Assembly: GCA_965650335.1 (NCBI GenBank)
Contig: CBFGOI010000053.1
Location: forward strand, 1 to 30,568
Reading direction: 5' to 3'
Source of the DNA: Paradesertivirga sp965650335
GTDB taxonomy: Bacteria; Bacteroidota; Bacteroidia; Sphingobacteriales; Sphingobacteriaceae
DNA: 30,568 nt
This document shows, in pieces, positions 1 to 7,936 of this stretch; position 1 is the stretch's first letter; each line of letters starts with the position of its first letter. Position numbers and translations under genes: made by a program. The notes under the pieces were generated by a model. It saw only the letters and a list, made by a program, of their open reading frames with translations. It had not been told where the DNA came from and made no database searches.

Positions 1-48
1 ATAACCAAACAATTATGCTGACCTTGCGTTTGAAGCATAAGAATCATT

Positions 49-1449
49 ATGGCAAAAATTCTAATTGTTGACGACGAACGCGCTATTCGCAACACCTTGC
101 GTGAAATACTTGAGTATGAAGATTATGAAGTTGAAGATGTAGATAATGGCATCGAGGGATTAGACAGGATTAAGCGAGATCATTATGACTTAGTTCTGTG
201 TGATATCAAAATGAATAAGATGGACGGAATGGAAGTGCTTTCTGAAGCGCTTTCTGCCAAACCTGATATCCCTTTCATTATGATTTCGGGCCATGGAACC
301 ATCGAAACGGCTGTCGAAGCCAGTAAAAAAGGAGCTTATGATTTTATATCAAAACCACCTGATCTAAACCGATTATTAATTACCGTAAGAAACGCCCTTG
401 AAAGAGGAAACCTTGTAACAGAAGCTAAAGTTTTAAAGCGAAAAGTAAGCAAGGTTAGGGAAATGCTGGGTGATTCACCGGCCATCAGAAAAATTAAAGA
501 TACAATTGACAGAGTTGCCCCCACGGATGCACGTGTTTTAATTACCGGAGCAAATGGGAGCGGCAAAGAATTGGTAGCACGCTGGTTACACGAAAAATCG
601 CATAGATCCAATGGCCCGATCATCGAGGTAAATTGTGCTGCTATACCTTCAGAATTAATCGAAAGCGAATTATTTGGTCACGAGAAGGGTTCATTTACCT
701 CTGCCGTTAAACAACGTATAGGCAAATTTGAACAGGCCAACGGAGGCACCTTGTTTTTGGACGAAATTGGCGACATGAGTCTTTCTGCTCAGGCCAAAGT
801 GTTGCGTGCTTTACAGGAAAATAAGATAACCCGGGTTGGCGGGGAAAAAGAAATTGATGTTGATGTCCGCGTTGTTGCGGCCACCAATAAAGATTTGCTG
901 AAAGAAATTGAAGAAGGAAACTTCCGGATGGACTTGTTTCATCGCTTAAGCGTAATTTTGATTCATGTACCTTCTTTGGCAGAACGTCGAGATGACATTC
1001 CATTAATTGCTGAAAGCTTTTGTGAAGAAATTTGCAACGAGTATGGAATGCCCACCAAGAAGTTTAATGAAGGAGCCATAGAAACCCTTAAAGCTCTTCC
1101 CTGGACAGGGAATATTCGCGAATTGCGAAATATGGTTGAGAGGTTAATCATCCTGAGCGACAAAGTAATTACAGAAAATGATGTGCGGACTTTTGCGAAT
1201 CCTTCTGCAGCTCAGCCGATCAGTCACGCTACAGGCACCACTCCGGCAAGTCAGGCACAGCCTTCTACCAATTACGATCAGTTTGCCAGCTTCCAGGAAT
1301 ATAAAGATTACGCTGAAAAAGAGTACATCAAATATAAGCTTGAAAAAAACAACTGGAACGTTTCTAAAACTGCCGATGATATTGATATTCAACGGAGTCA
1401 CCTGTATAGCAAAATTGAAAAATACGGCTTAAAAAGAAACGAGCAATAA
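49..1449 (+). CDS. Sigma-54-dependent response regulator, NtrC family
   Basis: A 466-residue activator with the full NtrC layout. The receiver domain (about 1-120) shows acidic pocket D8/D9, phosphoacceptor D52, S80 and K102. The AAA+ domain (about 140-370) has a Walker A of the form GANGSGKE (167-174), Walker B GGTLFLDE (232-239) and likely arginine fingers in FRMDLFHRL (292-300). A Fis-type helix-turn-helix closes the protein (about 425-464). Such proteins are phosphorylated by a histidine kinase, oligomerise at upstream enhancer sites and remodel RNA polymerase-sigma-54. The sigma-54 contact loop reads GSFTSA (214-219) instead of GAFTGA, keeping the key Thr. No partner kinase is adjacent; one may lie upstream of the window. 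Start is the first ATG. A hairpin terminator follows. The family call is secure; the regulon cannot be told. Confidence 0.96.
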   Translation: MAKILIVDDERAIRNTLREILEYEDYEVEDVDNGIEGLDRIKRDHYDLVLCDIKMNKMDGMEVLSEALSAKPDIPFIMISGHGTIETAVEASKKGAYDFISKPPDLNRLLITVRNALERGNLVTEAKVLKRKVSKVREMLGDSPAIRKIKDTIDRVAPTDARVLITGANGSGKELVARWLHEKSHRSNGPIIEVNCAAIPSELIESELFGHEKGSFTSAVKQRIGKFEQANGGTLFLDEIGDMSLSAQAKVLRALQENKITRVGGEKEIDVDVRVVAATNKDLLKEIEEGNFRMDLFHRLSVILIHVPSLAERRDDIPLIAESFCEEICNEYGMPTKKFNEGAIETLKALPWTGNIRELRNMVERLIILSDKVITENDVRTFANPSAAQPISHATGTTPASQAQPSTNYDQFASFQEYKDYAEKEYIKYKLEKNNWNVSKTADDIDIQRSHLYSKIEKYGLKRNEQ

Positions 1450-1452
1450 TTT

Positions 1453-1508
1453 AAAAAGGCTGCCTTAAAATTTAAATGATATTTTTAAATTTTCGAGACA
1501 GCCTTTTA
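1453..1508. terminator. Bidirectional intrinsic terminator
   Basis: The arms AAAAGGCTG (1454-1462) and CAGCCTTTT (1499-1507) are exact reverse complements. An inner AT-only stem (1467-1476 with 1484-1493) extends the hairpin. T-runs flank both sides, so it can end transcription of the sigma-54 regulator on the plus strand and of the convergent peptidase gene on the minus strand. Confidence 0.85.
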
Positions 1509-2276
1509 TTAAGGTTTTATTAGCACGTTTTTATAAAATGCGTTAAAATCCTGCTCAAAATTATAAAAGCCGCCATAACTATATTCTATCGCGTCCACGG
1601 CGGTTTGCCCTTCCTGCATAAACAAGAGCATCCTCTTTAAAACACTGGGATTCTTTTTTATTAAGAAATAAATGATCGCGTAAGACACGGAGTATAAATT
1701 CGAACGTTTATCAAGATCTCCCCATTCTCCGTTGTTAATGGTCATGATCCCTTGCAATTTGAGCGGTGCCTTAGTCACCATTTCTTTAACCGCCCTCAGC
1801 CTGTGAGAGTTGGCAGCATAAGAAACCTTATCATCTGCAATTACCATGGTACCACAAAACTCTGCTATGCCTTCATGGAGCCAACGTGGAGAATTTTTTA
1901 AATTATGGTGTAACAAACAATGGCTCATTTCATGGATCACCGTGCTGAGGTATTCGTTACGTTTCATCACAAAACACTGATCCAGTACCGCTGTATAAAA
2001 GCCAAATGTTTTATGCAGCCCGGAAGCCTTATTTTGAATTTCCTTATAATCTGCCGGAGCCTGAATCGACACGCTAATTATAAGACTGTCGTTATTATGG
2101 GTATTGAAAAAATTATTGTAGAGATCTTTCTCAAATTTGGCAATCTTTTTAATTGTCTCGAGATCAGCTTCTGATACCTTACAATTGACCTTTTCTATTT
2201 TGATGATCTGCGAAAAACCGGTCGATGAAAAAAGAGCAAATAATAAAAGCGCAAGCGCAGTAAATTTAACATTCAT
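1509..2276 (-). CDS. Secreted gluzincin-like metallopeptidase (peptidase MA-like)
   Basis: A 255-residue protein with an N-terminal signal peptide (hydrophobic 6-20, likely cleavage after FSQ or nearby), so periplasmic or secreted. The zinc motif HEMSH lies at 115-119. It is followed by RWLHEGIAEF (131-140), where E135 fits the third metal ligand of gluzincins; this P-x-W-L-x-E-G-x-A-E arrangement is typical of peptidase MA-like families. About 110 residues precede the metal site and about 115 follow it. Substrate unknown. It starts at an ATG and ends right beside the bidirectional terminator, convergent with the sigma-54 regulator. It could be single-gene; the Sir2 gene upstream on the same strand ends 43 bases before its start, so cotranscription is possible. 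Confidence 0.82.
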   Translation of the reverse strand: MNVKFTALALLLFALFSSTGFSQIIKIEKVNCKVSEADLETIKKIAKFEKDLYNNFFNTHNNDSLIISVSIQAPADYKEIQNKASGLHKTFGFYTAVLDQCFVMKRNEYLSTVIHEMSHCLLHHNLKNSPRWLHEGIAEFCGTMVIADDKVSYAANSHRLRAVKEMVTKAPLKLQGIMTINNGEWGDLDKRSNLYSVSYAIIYFLIKKNPSVLKRMLLFMQEGQTAVDAIEYSYGGFYNFEQDFNAFYKNVLIKP

Positions 2277-2319
2277 ATTCCATCGTTTCGGTACGCTAAA
2301 TGTACAAAACAGTTTTACA

Positions 2320-3009
2320 TTAAATGGTTAATAGCTCTTGTACGAACTTGGGAACCCCTGTTCCTGCATTTTCTTTGATGATCCTTAAATCATTAATACC
2401 TCCGCTGGGAGTTGTATTGGGATCAATTATTATTTTGGGAGAAGAATAAGGGACATAATCGATCAGACTTGCAGCGGGATAAACAGCCAGAGATGTGCCG
2501 ATAACTAGAAAGATATCAGCTTTCGATGCTAGCTGTATGGCACTTTCAATCATCGGAACGACTTCTCCAAACCACACCACATGAGGTCGGAGCTGAGATC
2601 CTAACTCGCAGGTCTCTCCCATTTTTAATTCCCATCCTTCAATATCGTACACTAAATCAGCATCAATACTCGACTGTGATTTGGTGATTATACCATGCAG
2701 ATGAATCACATTTGCAGAGCCAGCACGTTCATGCAAATCGTCTACATTTTGAGTAATAATGGTAAGGTCGTATTTATTTTCAAGCTGGGTTAAAGCATAA
2801 TGAGCAGCATTGGGTTTGGCTTCCAGCACACTCTTACGCCGCATATTGTAAAAATTCTGCACCAAAACCGGGTTGCGCTGCCAGGCCTCAGGTGTGGCTA
2901 CATCGTAAACGTCATATCCCTCCCAAAGCCCGTCCGAATCGCGAAAAGTTTGTAAGCCGCTTTCCGCAGAAATACCTGCACCTGTCAATATTACCAGTTT
3001 AGATTTCAT
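2320..3009 (-). CDS. NAD-dependent protein deacylase, Sir2 family (CobB/SIRT5-like)
   Basis: A 229-residue sirtuin. NAD-binding GAGIS (10-14), QNVD (87-90) and catalytic H105 in HLHG are all present. FYNMRR carries the Y-x-x-R pair (Y54, R57) that in CobB and SIRT5 binds succinyl/malonyl groups, so desuccinylase or demalonylase activity is inferred besides deacetylation. The small zinc domain normally has four cysteines; here the stretch between H105 and the RPHVVWFGE motif has only one Cys (C134), so the structural zinc appears lost. I chose the ATG at 3009: two TTG codons precede it and the GAG motif then sits at the usual distance. Divergent from the small gene at 3076. Confidence 0.92.
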   Translation of the reverse strand: MKSKLVILTGAGISAESGLQTFRDSDGLWEGYDVYDVATPEAWQRNPVLVQNFYNMRRKSVLEAKPNAAHYALTQLENKYDLTIITQNVDDLHERAGSANVIHLHGIITKSQSSIDADLVYDIEGWELKMGETCELGSQLRPHVVWFGEVVPMIESAIQLASKADIFLVIGTSLAVYPAASLIDYVPYSSPKIIIDPNTTPSGGINDLRIIKENAGTGVPKFVQELLTI

Positions 3010-3021
3010 CAACAATTATAA

Positions 3022-3039
3022 ATGATTTTCGATAATCAT
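3022..3039. promoter_or_regulatory. Inverted repeat in the divergent intergenic region
   Basis: ATGATT and AATCAT (3022-3027 and 3034-3039) are perfect reverse complements around a 6-base spacer, in the 66-base gap between the divergent Sir2 gene and the small gene at 3076. It may be an operator, but short AT-rich repeats like this are common by chance. Confidence 0.25.
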
Positions 3040-3075
3040 ATCAACAAATTTTCAGCTTTTAGTGTTTAGTTAATC

Positions 3076-3345
3076 ATGGAAGACGAGGAATCATTGGATA
3101 AAACAGCCAAAGCAAACCGGGCTTTTTTTATTGAAGCTGCCATTGATGAAAGAGGTCCGCGAATTCTTAAAATTGTTCCCTCATATCGTCAATACCTGGT
3201 ATATGACGATGAGAATGTACTCACATGCATCCAATTAAACGACGAAAACGAATGGGAGCAAATTGATGGCCCCCTCACTCAAGGTGTGGTCTCCATTATA
3301 GGCCGTGAAATATCACGGGCTAAAAACCAAAAACTTAACAATTAA
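3076..3345 (+). CDS. Small protein of unknown function
   Basis: An 89-residue, acidic, soluble protein with no signal peptide or membrane segment. The middle part (residues about 15-75) alternates hydrophobic and polar residues as a small beta-rich domain would, and the C-terminus is basic. I do not recognise the family. Support for a real gene: ATG start, good coding character, placed divergently from the Sir2 gene, and only 28 bases before the SGNH hydrolase gene, with which it may be cotranscribed. No function is proposed. Confidence 0.65.
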   Translation: MEDEESLDKTAKANRAFFIEAAIDERGPRILKIVPSYRQYLVYDDENVLTCIQLNDENEWEQIDGPLTQGVVSIIGREISRAKNQKLNN

Positions 3346-3373
3346 GATTTATTAAGTTTTTATAACTTGCTGA

Positions 3374-4135
3374 ATGAAAACTAATCAATCCGGAAGAAGA
3401 TCATTTTTAACGAAAATTGCTCTTGGTGGTTTAGCAACGTTAACCATTCCCGAAATCGCTTTATCTGCAATCGCAGAGCAAAAGACAAAAAAAATAGCGC
3501 TTAAAACCAATGATGTTATTTTGTTTCAGGGCGACTCTATTACTGATGCGGGACGCACACGCACTGAAACAAAAGCTAACTCCCAGAAAGCAATGGGCGG
3601 AGGATATGCCCTTCTGGCTGCTGCCGAATTATTGAAAAATAATCCCACAAAAAACCTTCAAATCTATAATCGGGGTATCAGTGGAAACAAAGTCTATCAG
3701 TTAGCCGAACGCTGGGACACCGATGCTATTGATTTAAAGCCGAATATAGTAAGTATTCTAATCGGTGTAAACGATTATTGGCACTTGCTAAAAAACAACT
3801 ATAAAGGAACCTTAGAAATTTACAAAAACGATTACCGTGCTTTACTTCAGCGTACCAAAGAAAAGTTGCCAGATGTAAAATTTATTATCGCAGAACCCTT
3901 CGCGATACTAGGGTCGGCGGTTGACAATAAGTGGTTTCCGGCTTTTGGAGAATATCAGAATGCAGCACACGAACTTGCAAATGAATTTGATGCAGTATTT
4001 ATCCCCTATCAAAAGATCTTTAATGAAGCCTTAAAAAAAGCTCCCGGGTCTTATTGGACTCCTGATGGTGTGCATCCAAGCATTGCCGGCGCCGAATTAA
4101 TGGCAGAAGGCTGGCTTAATGCAATAAAAGACTAA
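3374..4135 (+). CDS. Tat-exported SGNH/GDSL-family hydrolase
   Basis: A 253-residue esterase-type enzyme. The N-terminus has a twin-arginine signal (GRRSFLTK, R8-R9) and hydrophobic segment to about residue 32, so export in folded form is expected. The SGNH blocks are complete: GDSI with nucleophile S55, G101/N105 region for the oxyanion hole, GVND (131-134) and DGVH with catalytic D231 and H234. Members of this group commonly deacetylate plant or microbial polysaccharides (rhamnogalacturonan or xylan acetylesterases) or act on lipids; which applies here cannot be told. It follows the small gene at 3076 by 28 bases and is convergent with the helicase gene. Confidence 0.9.
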   Translation: MKTNQSGRRSFLTKIALGGLATLTIPEIALSAIAEQKTKKIALKTNDVILFQGDSITDAGRTRTETKANSQKAMGGGYALLAAAELLKNNPTKNLQIYNRGISGNKVYQLAERWDTDAIDLKPNIVSILIGVNDYWHLLKNNYKGTLEIYKNDYRALLQRTKEKLPDVKFIIAEPFAILGSAVDNKWFPAFGEYQNAAHELANEFDAVFIPYQKIFNEALKKAPGSYWTPDGVHPSIAGAELMAEGWLNAIKD

Positions 4136-4148
4136 AGTAAAAACCAAA

Positions 4149-4200
4149 AGAGCGGATATAAATGCTTACATAAATTCCCAGGCACTCTTATATCCGTTCT
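4149..4200 (-). terminator. Hairpin terminator overlapping the helicase stop codon
   Basis: Thirteen-base arms at 4149-4161 and 4188-4200 are complementary at 12 positions, the last forming a G.U pair in one strand. On the minus strand the hairpin is followed by CTCTTTTGGTTTTTA, a T-rich tail, so it should terminate the helicase transcript. The helicase stop codon (4166-4168) lies in the loop and one arm encodes the last residues of the protein. Confidence 0.6.
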
Positions 4201-6070
4201 TCTGCTCTGCGTAGGCGATCAGATCTGCATAAAAAGGCAGACGCGAAAGCGTAGCACTATCGCCAATAATGACTAGTTTTTTGCGGGCACGGGTCATTGC
4301 TACGTTCATCCGGCGAATATCGGAGAGAAAACCAATAGTTCCTTCGGTGTTACTACGTGTCATGCTGATATAAACAATATCGCGTTCCTGCCCCTGAAAA
4401 CTATCAATGGTATTCACCGATATTTTATCAGCGTGTTGCGTTAATGCGGGAGAGTTGATCAAGAGATCTTTGAGCACATTAATCTGTTCTTTGTAGGGAG
4501 AGATGACAGCGATACTGGGAAACTCATTTAGCACTCCCCCAGCTTTTAAAGCATCCACATAATCAGTCAAGTGTTTCATTAAAAACAAAGCTTCGTCAGG
4601 ATTAGTGGAACTTGCGCCTTCAAGTTTCTCGTCGAAGCCACAACCTGCTGTATCAATAAAATTCAAAGAAATATCACCTGAAAACATCAAATGATTAGCC
4701 ACACTCGTGTGTGCCTGAAGCTTGCTTTGATAAAATACCTGCGATGAATAACCCATTATATCGCTGTGCATACGGTATTGTTCCTGTAGAAGGACGACGG
4801 ATTCAGGATGCAGAGCAGCACATTTTTCGAGCAAGGTTATATTTAAACCCTTGCTTGCAGCCTGATCAGATTTTATCGTTGGTGATAACTGAAAATGATC
4901 TCCGGCAAGAATTAACTTTTGCGCTTTTAGAATTGGAATCCAGCAGGCAGGCTCCAAAGCCTGAGCAGCTTCATCAATAATTAATGTATGATAGTTTAGA
5001 TTACGAACAGTATAATGGTTGGAACCTACCAGCGTGGCGGTGATAACTTCTGCCTTAGCTAAAAGATCATCCTGAATATATTGCTCAGTGTTACCCACCT
5101 CTTTCATAATCTTATGCGCCTCATCGAACAGCGCTTTCCGCTGCTCCCGTTCGGCCCTGCCGAAATTACGTTTATACTTATGAGCCATGTTACGAAACTC
5201 GTTAGCTTGTTTTCTCAAGCCCTTGATTTCCCTCATGCTGCTGTGTTCAGACATTTTACTATCCAGCGTAAGCGACATCAATTTATCAGATACCCGGGCT
5301 GGATTTCCAACTCTAAGTACGTTCAAGCCTTCGTCAGCAAGCTTCTCAGTTAATAAATCTACCGCTGTATTGCTGGGCGCCACAACCAAAATCTGTTTTC
5401 CATCCTGTTTAAATAAAGCTTTAATTGCCTGAACCAGGGTGGTGGTTTTACCCGTTCCCGGCGGGCCATGTACAATTGCAAGTTCGCGTGCCGACAAAAT
5501 ATTATTGAGGCTTTCTTGTTGGGAAACATTTAATTTTGAAACATTAAAAGCCGGAATGTCGCTCTTAAAAGATGGCTTTTGCTCACCGGTTAGAATTTTT
5601 ATCAGTTGCCCCTCCTGTGTGTTTTCCTTCCGTTTGGCGGCTTCTTTAACAGCGCTCTGCATCTCATCGTAAGTATTGTTATCAAACAGAACTTCAATTC
5701 CAAGTTTTCCTTCGCTTGCCCAATCCGGAAGTTCTTCTGTTCGCAAAGTGATCTTTAAGCGGCTTCCTGCCTGAAAAGTAACGACACCTTCTACCCTATC
5801 GTTTTTAGGATCATGATTAGAAAAGAGCACAGCTGAGGCGCCAAAACGAAGCTGGTGTGAAATATCCTGGTGTGTGGTGCGCTCAACTTCAACTGTAAGA
5901 TAATCGCCCCTACTCATTTCGGTATTGCGGATAGCGATTGGATACCAGGTTAAACCCGAGCTACGCCGGTCGGCAATTGAAGTTGATTGTGTTAACTGCT
6001 GATAAGAACGAAGATCTGCCTCTCGTTCAAGGTGAAGAAGATCTAAAAGTTTCTGAAAATATGGCGACAA
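4166..6070 (-). CDS. UPF1/IGHMBP2-like superfamily 1 helicase (DNA2/NAM7 type)
   Basis: A 634-residue SF1B-like helicase. An N-terminal beta-barrel-like region (about 40-150) precedes the motor. Walker A is HGPPGTGKTT (201-210) and motif II is DEAAQ (366-370). After it come LAGDHFQLSPT (motif III), EQYRMH (IV), DSFQGQERD (V) and VAMTRARKKL (VI). This order matches eukaryotic IGHMBP2/UPF1 and the related bacterial proteins; RNA or DNA unwinding is inferred, with no bacterial role firmly known. The start codon is TTG at 6070 (no suitable ATG nearby; the N-terminal sequence begins at the expected place for the family). It lies 53 bases downstream of the amidase gene and is probably cotranscribed with it. 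Confidence 0.93.
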   Translation of the reverse strand: MSPYFQKLLDLLHLEREADLRSYQQLTQSTSIADRRSSGLTWYPIAIRNTEMSRGDYLTVEVERTTHQDISHQLRFGASAVLFSNHDPKNDRVEGVVTFQAGSRLKITLRTEELPDWASEGKLGIEVLFDNNTYDEMQSAVKEAAKRKENTQEGQLIKILTGEQKPSFKSDIPAFNVSKLNVSQQESLNNILSARELAIVHGPPGTGKTTTLVQAIKALFKQDGKQILVVAPSNTAVDLLTEKLADEGLNVLRVGNPARVSDKLMSLTLDSKMSEHSSMREIKGLRKQANEFRNMAHKYKRNFGRAEREQRKALFDEAHKIMKEVGNTEQYIQDDLLAKAEVITATLVGSNHYTVRNLNYHTLIIDEAAQALEPACWIPILKAQKLILAGDHFQLSPTIKSDQAASKGLNITLLEKCAALHPESVVLLQEQYRMHSDIMGYSSQVFYQSKLQAHTSVANHLMFSGDISLNFIDTAGCGFDEKLEGASSTNPDEALFLMKHLTDYVDALKAGGVLNEFPSIAVISPYKEQINVLKDLLINSPALTQHADKISVNTIDSFQGQERDIVYISMTRSNTEGTIGFLSDIRRMNVAMTRARKKLVIIGDSATLSRLPFYADLIAYAEQKNGYKSAWEFM

Positions 6071-6123
6071 GTTTTTCTTTTTTAAGGCTAAGGGGGGGCG
6101 TGCGAATGTTGTATTAAGTTGTA

Positions 6124-6801
6124 TTAATTAGATTTGTAAGCTTTCAAGGCTTTACAAAAAGCTTCAGCTATTTGCTGGTAGTTTTCCTTTTTGGTGAGAA
6201 ATGCCAGGTCTTCTTCATTTGTCAGATAGCCAAGTTCAATTAAAATAGCTGCCGACTGATTCTGATTCAAAACTGCCAGTTGTTTCTCTTTTATCCCTCT
6301 GGAATTGATACCCTCAAGATCTGACAATTGCCTTTGAAACAAAGTCGCTAAAAATTTACTTCTGGCAATTAAAGCACTGTCGTTCTGCGTGTTTTTTGCC
6401 GTATATATTTCCATACCTTTAATCATCGATCGAACACTCGGCCCGATGGTATCAGCAACACTATTGGCATGCAGCGATATAAACACATCTCCGCTTACCG
6501 CAGCTCTGTCTGAAAGTGAAATAAATTCGTCCGATTCACGCGTCATGATAACTTCAAAACCGTTTTTATTAAGATGATCTTTTATTTCTTTAGCAATACT
6601 CAATACGATATCTTTCTCATAAAAACCGCCTGCCCGCGTTACACTGTCTTTACCTCCGTGCCCCGGATCAAGTACAACCCTGAACGCTTTGGACATACCT
6701 ATTGAATTGCTTTCCTGATTTTGTAAGCTTTGAGCCAAGGCTGTATTTGACATCAAAAAGAGGATAAATCCTGCAAAAAAAGAAGTGTGAACTAAATTCA
6801 T
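6124..6801 (-). CDS. N-acetylmuramoyl-L-alanine amidase (Amidase_3)
   Basis: A 225-residue periplasmic amidase that cleaves the amide bond between MurNAc and the peptide stem of peptidoglycan. A signal peptide covers about residues 1-24. Zinc ligands are H48 (DPGHGG), E62 (GGFYEKD) and H111 (SLHAN), and the catalytic Glu is E189 in ILIELGYL. No SPOR, LysM or other targeting domain is attached, so it is the minimal catalytic form. A well-formed promoter lies just upstream (6837-6863). The helicase gene follows on the same strand, without an obvious functional link. Confidence 0.95.
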   Translation of the reverse strand: MNLVHTSFFAGFILFLMSNTALAQSLQNQESNSIGMSKAFRVVLDPGHGGKDSVTRAGGFYEKDIVLSIAKEIKDHLNKNGFEVIMTRESDEFISLSDRAAVSGDVFISLHANSVADTIGPSVRSMIKGMEIYTAKNTQNDSALIARSKFLATLFQRQLSDLEGINSRGIKEKQLAVLNQNQSAAILIELGYLTNEEDLAFLTKKENYQQIAEAFCKALKAYKSN

Positions 6802-6836
6802 ATGTCAAACAAAAAAGCTTAACGGCTTTTATAGGG

Positions 6837-6863
6837 CAAAAGTACATAATAATAAAACGTCAA
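6837..6863 (-). promoter_or_regulatory. Bacteroidota-type promoter for the amidase gene
   Basis: On the minus strand TACTTTTG (6837-6844) is a perfect match to the -7 consensus TAnnTTTG. A TTG at 6861-6863 lies 16 bases further upstream as the -33 element, slightly closer than usual. The predicted leader is about 30 bases and holds a weak AAAAGC/GCTTTT hairpin followed by T residues (near 6811-6830). Confidence 0.6.
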
Positions 6864-6908
6864 TTAGGAAGATTCAAGAAAGGTAATCCTACCCTCTTTT
6901 GATTTTTA

Positions 6909-6940
6909 TTTGCACATTCCAATTATATTACTTTACTTTG
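6909..6940 (+). promoter_or_regulatory. Promoter of the membrane protein-regulator-creD unit
   Basis: TTTG (6909-6912), a 20-base spacer and TTACTTTG (6933-6940, five of six consensus bases of TAnnTTTG) form a good Bacteroidota promoter. It gives a leader of only about a dozen bases before the ATG at 6960. The -7 element overlaps the palindrome at 6935-6951, so a protein bound there would block the promoter. Confidence 0.55.
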
Positions 6941-6951
6941 AAATACAAAGT
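6935..6951. promoter_or_regulatory. Palindromic operator, copy 1
   Basis: ACTTTGAAATACAAAGT: an inverted repeat of 8-base arms around one central base, with a single mismatch pair. It matches copy 2 before creD at 15 of 17 bases, and both copies are followed after a few bases by CTTTTAAA. The likely ligand is the winged-helix regulator encoded at 7577. Confidence 0.65.
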
Positions 6952-6959
6952 TCTTTTAA

Positions 6960-7580
6960 ATGAAAGAAAAAGATATTTACTCGGAGTTGAGTTCAATCAG
7001 AAATCTGATGGAACGGTCTGCCAAATTTATTTCTCTAAGTGGCCTTTCGGGAATAATGGCTGGAGTTTACGCGCTTATAGGTGCTCTCCTGGGATATAAA
7101 ACAGTTTACCTTCATAACGGCGGACTGCGTTACAGGGAATATCTCGTAAACGACAGCACAGTTTTGTGGAAGTTATCTCTTATAGCCATAGGTGTTTTAA
7201 TTTTGTCGATACTCACCGGAATTTGGCTTACTATTCGTCAGGCTCGAAAGAAAGGAGAAAACTTTTGGAACCCTGTAAGTAGACGCCTACTGATGAATAT
7301 GTCAGTTCCTTTAGTCACCGGGGGATTATTTATTTTGATTTTGTTACTAAGAGGTGATTATGGCATCATTGCTTCGGCATGCCTTATATTCTACGGTTTG
7401 GCGCTTGTTGCAGCAAGTCATTATACTTTTACGGATGTTAAATGGCTTGGCTTATGTGAAATTATATTGGGTTTACTGGCTGCCTTATTTCCGGGTTATG
7501 GAATTGTATTTTGGGTTATCGGCTTTGGTCTTCTCCATATTTTGTACGGATCTATCATGCATTTTAAATACAATCAGTGA
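6960..7580 (+). CDS. Six-helix membrane protein of a CreD-associated unit
   Basis: A 206-residue integral membrane protein. A short cytosolic N-terminus (SSIRNLMERSAKFISLSG) leads into about six hydrophobic segments, near residues 22-48, 68-92, 108-132, 135-158 and a final pair in 162-202. No catalytic motif is visible. It is the first gene of a unit with a winged-helix regulator (overlapping by 4 bases) and creD. The same regulator presumably controls it through the palindrome 8 bases before its start. A sensor or partner of the regulator is possible, but this is inference. The family is recognised only as a membrane protein common next to such regulators in Bacteroidota. Confidence 0.8.
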   Translation: MKEKDIYSELSSIRNLMERSAKFISLSGLSGIMAGVYALIGALLGYKTVYLHNGGLRYREYLVNDSTVLWKLSLIAIGVLILSILTGIWLTIRQARKKGENFWNPVSRRLLMNMSVPLVTGGLFILILLLRGDYGIIASACLIFYGLALVAASHYTFTDVKWLGLCEIILGLLAALFPGYGIVFWVIGFGLLHILYGSIMHFKYNQ

Positions 7581-7879
7581 AGAACGTATTAGAACAGTTC
7601 GATAAAGCTTTTGAAAACCGCATTCGGCTTCAGATTATGAGCGTATTGGTTGCTAATGAAAGTTATGACTTTAACTCGCTGAAAGAGTTATTGAATGTAA
7701 CCGATGGAAACCTCGCCTCTCATTTAAAAGCTTTGGAAAAAGAAGAATACATTCTGGTAAACAAAAGTTTTGTCGGACGGAAACCAAACACCCAATATTC
7801 TGCTTCGGCAAAAGGTCGCGAAGCTTTTAAAAAACACCTTGAAGCCCTGGAAAATTTAATTAAACAACAGAAAAGTTAA
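7577..7879 (+). CDS. Winged-helix transcriptional regulator (HTH_34-like)
   Basis: A 100-residue single-domain regulator. The helices around LKELLNVTDGNLASHLKALE form a winged helix, followed by the wing sequence FVGRKPNTQYSASAKGREAF, as in the MarR/ArsR-like family PF13601. There are no ArsR metal-binding cysteines. The start is GTG at 7577 and overlaps the stop of the upstream gene as GTGA, which points to translational coupling. The palindromes before the first gene and before creD are its likely binding sites, so autoregulation is expected. Signal unknown. Confidence 0.9.
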   Translation: MKNVLEQFDKAFENRIRLQIMSVLVANESYDFNSLKELLNVTDGNLASHLKALEKEEYILVNKSFVGRKPNTQYSASAKGREAFKKHLEALENLIKQQKS

Positions 7880-7896
7880 TATTTTTTTATTCAATC

Positions 7897-7913
7897 ACTT
7901 TGAATTTCAAAGT
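7897..7913. promoter_or_regulatory. Palindromic operator, copy 2
   Basis: ACTTTGAATTTCAAAGT is a perfect inverted repeat with 8-base arms around a central T. It lies 23 bases before the creD start, in the 57-base gap after the regulator gene. A TCACTTTG element inside it could serve as a -7 box, but no -33 element is clear. Confidence 0.7.
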
Positions 7914-7936
7914 ACTTTTAAACAGACAAACACAAA

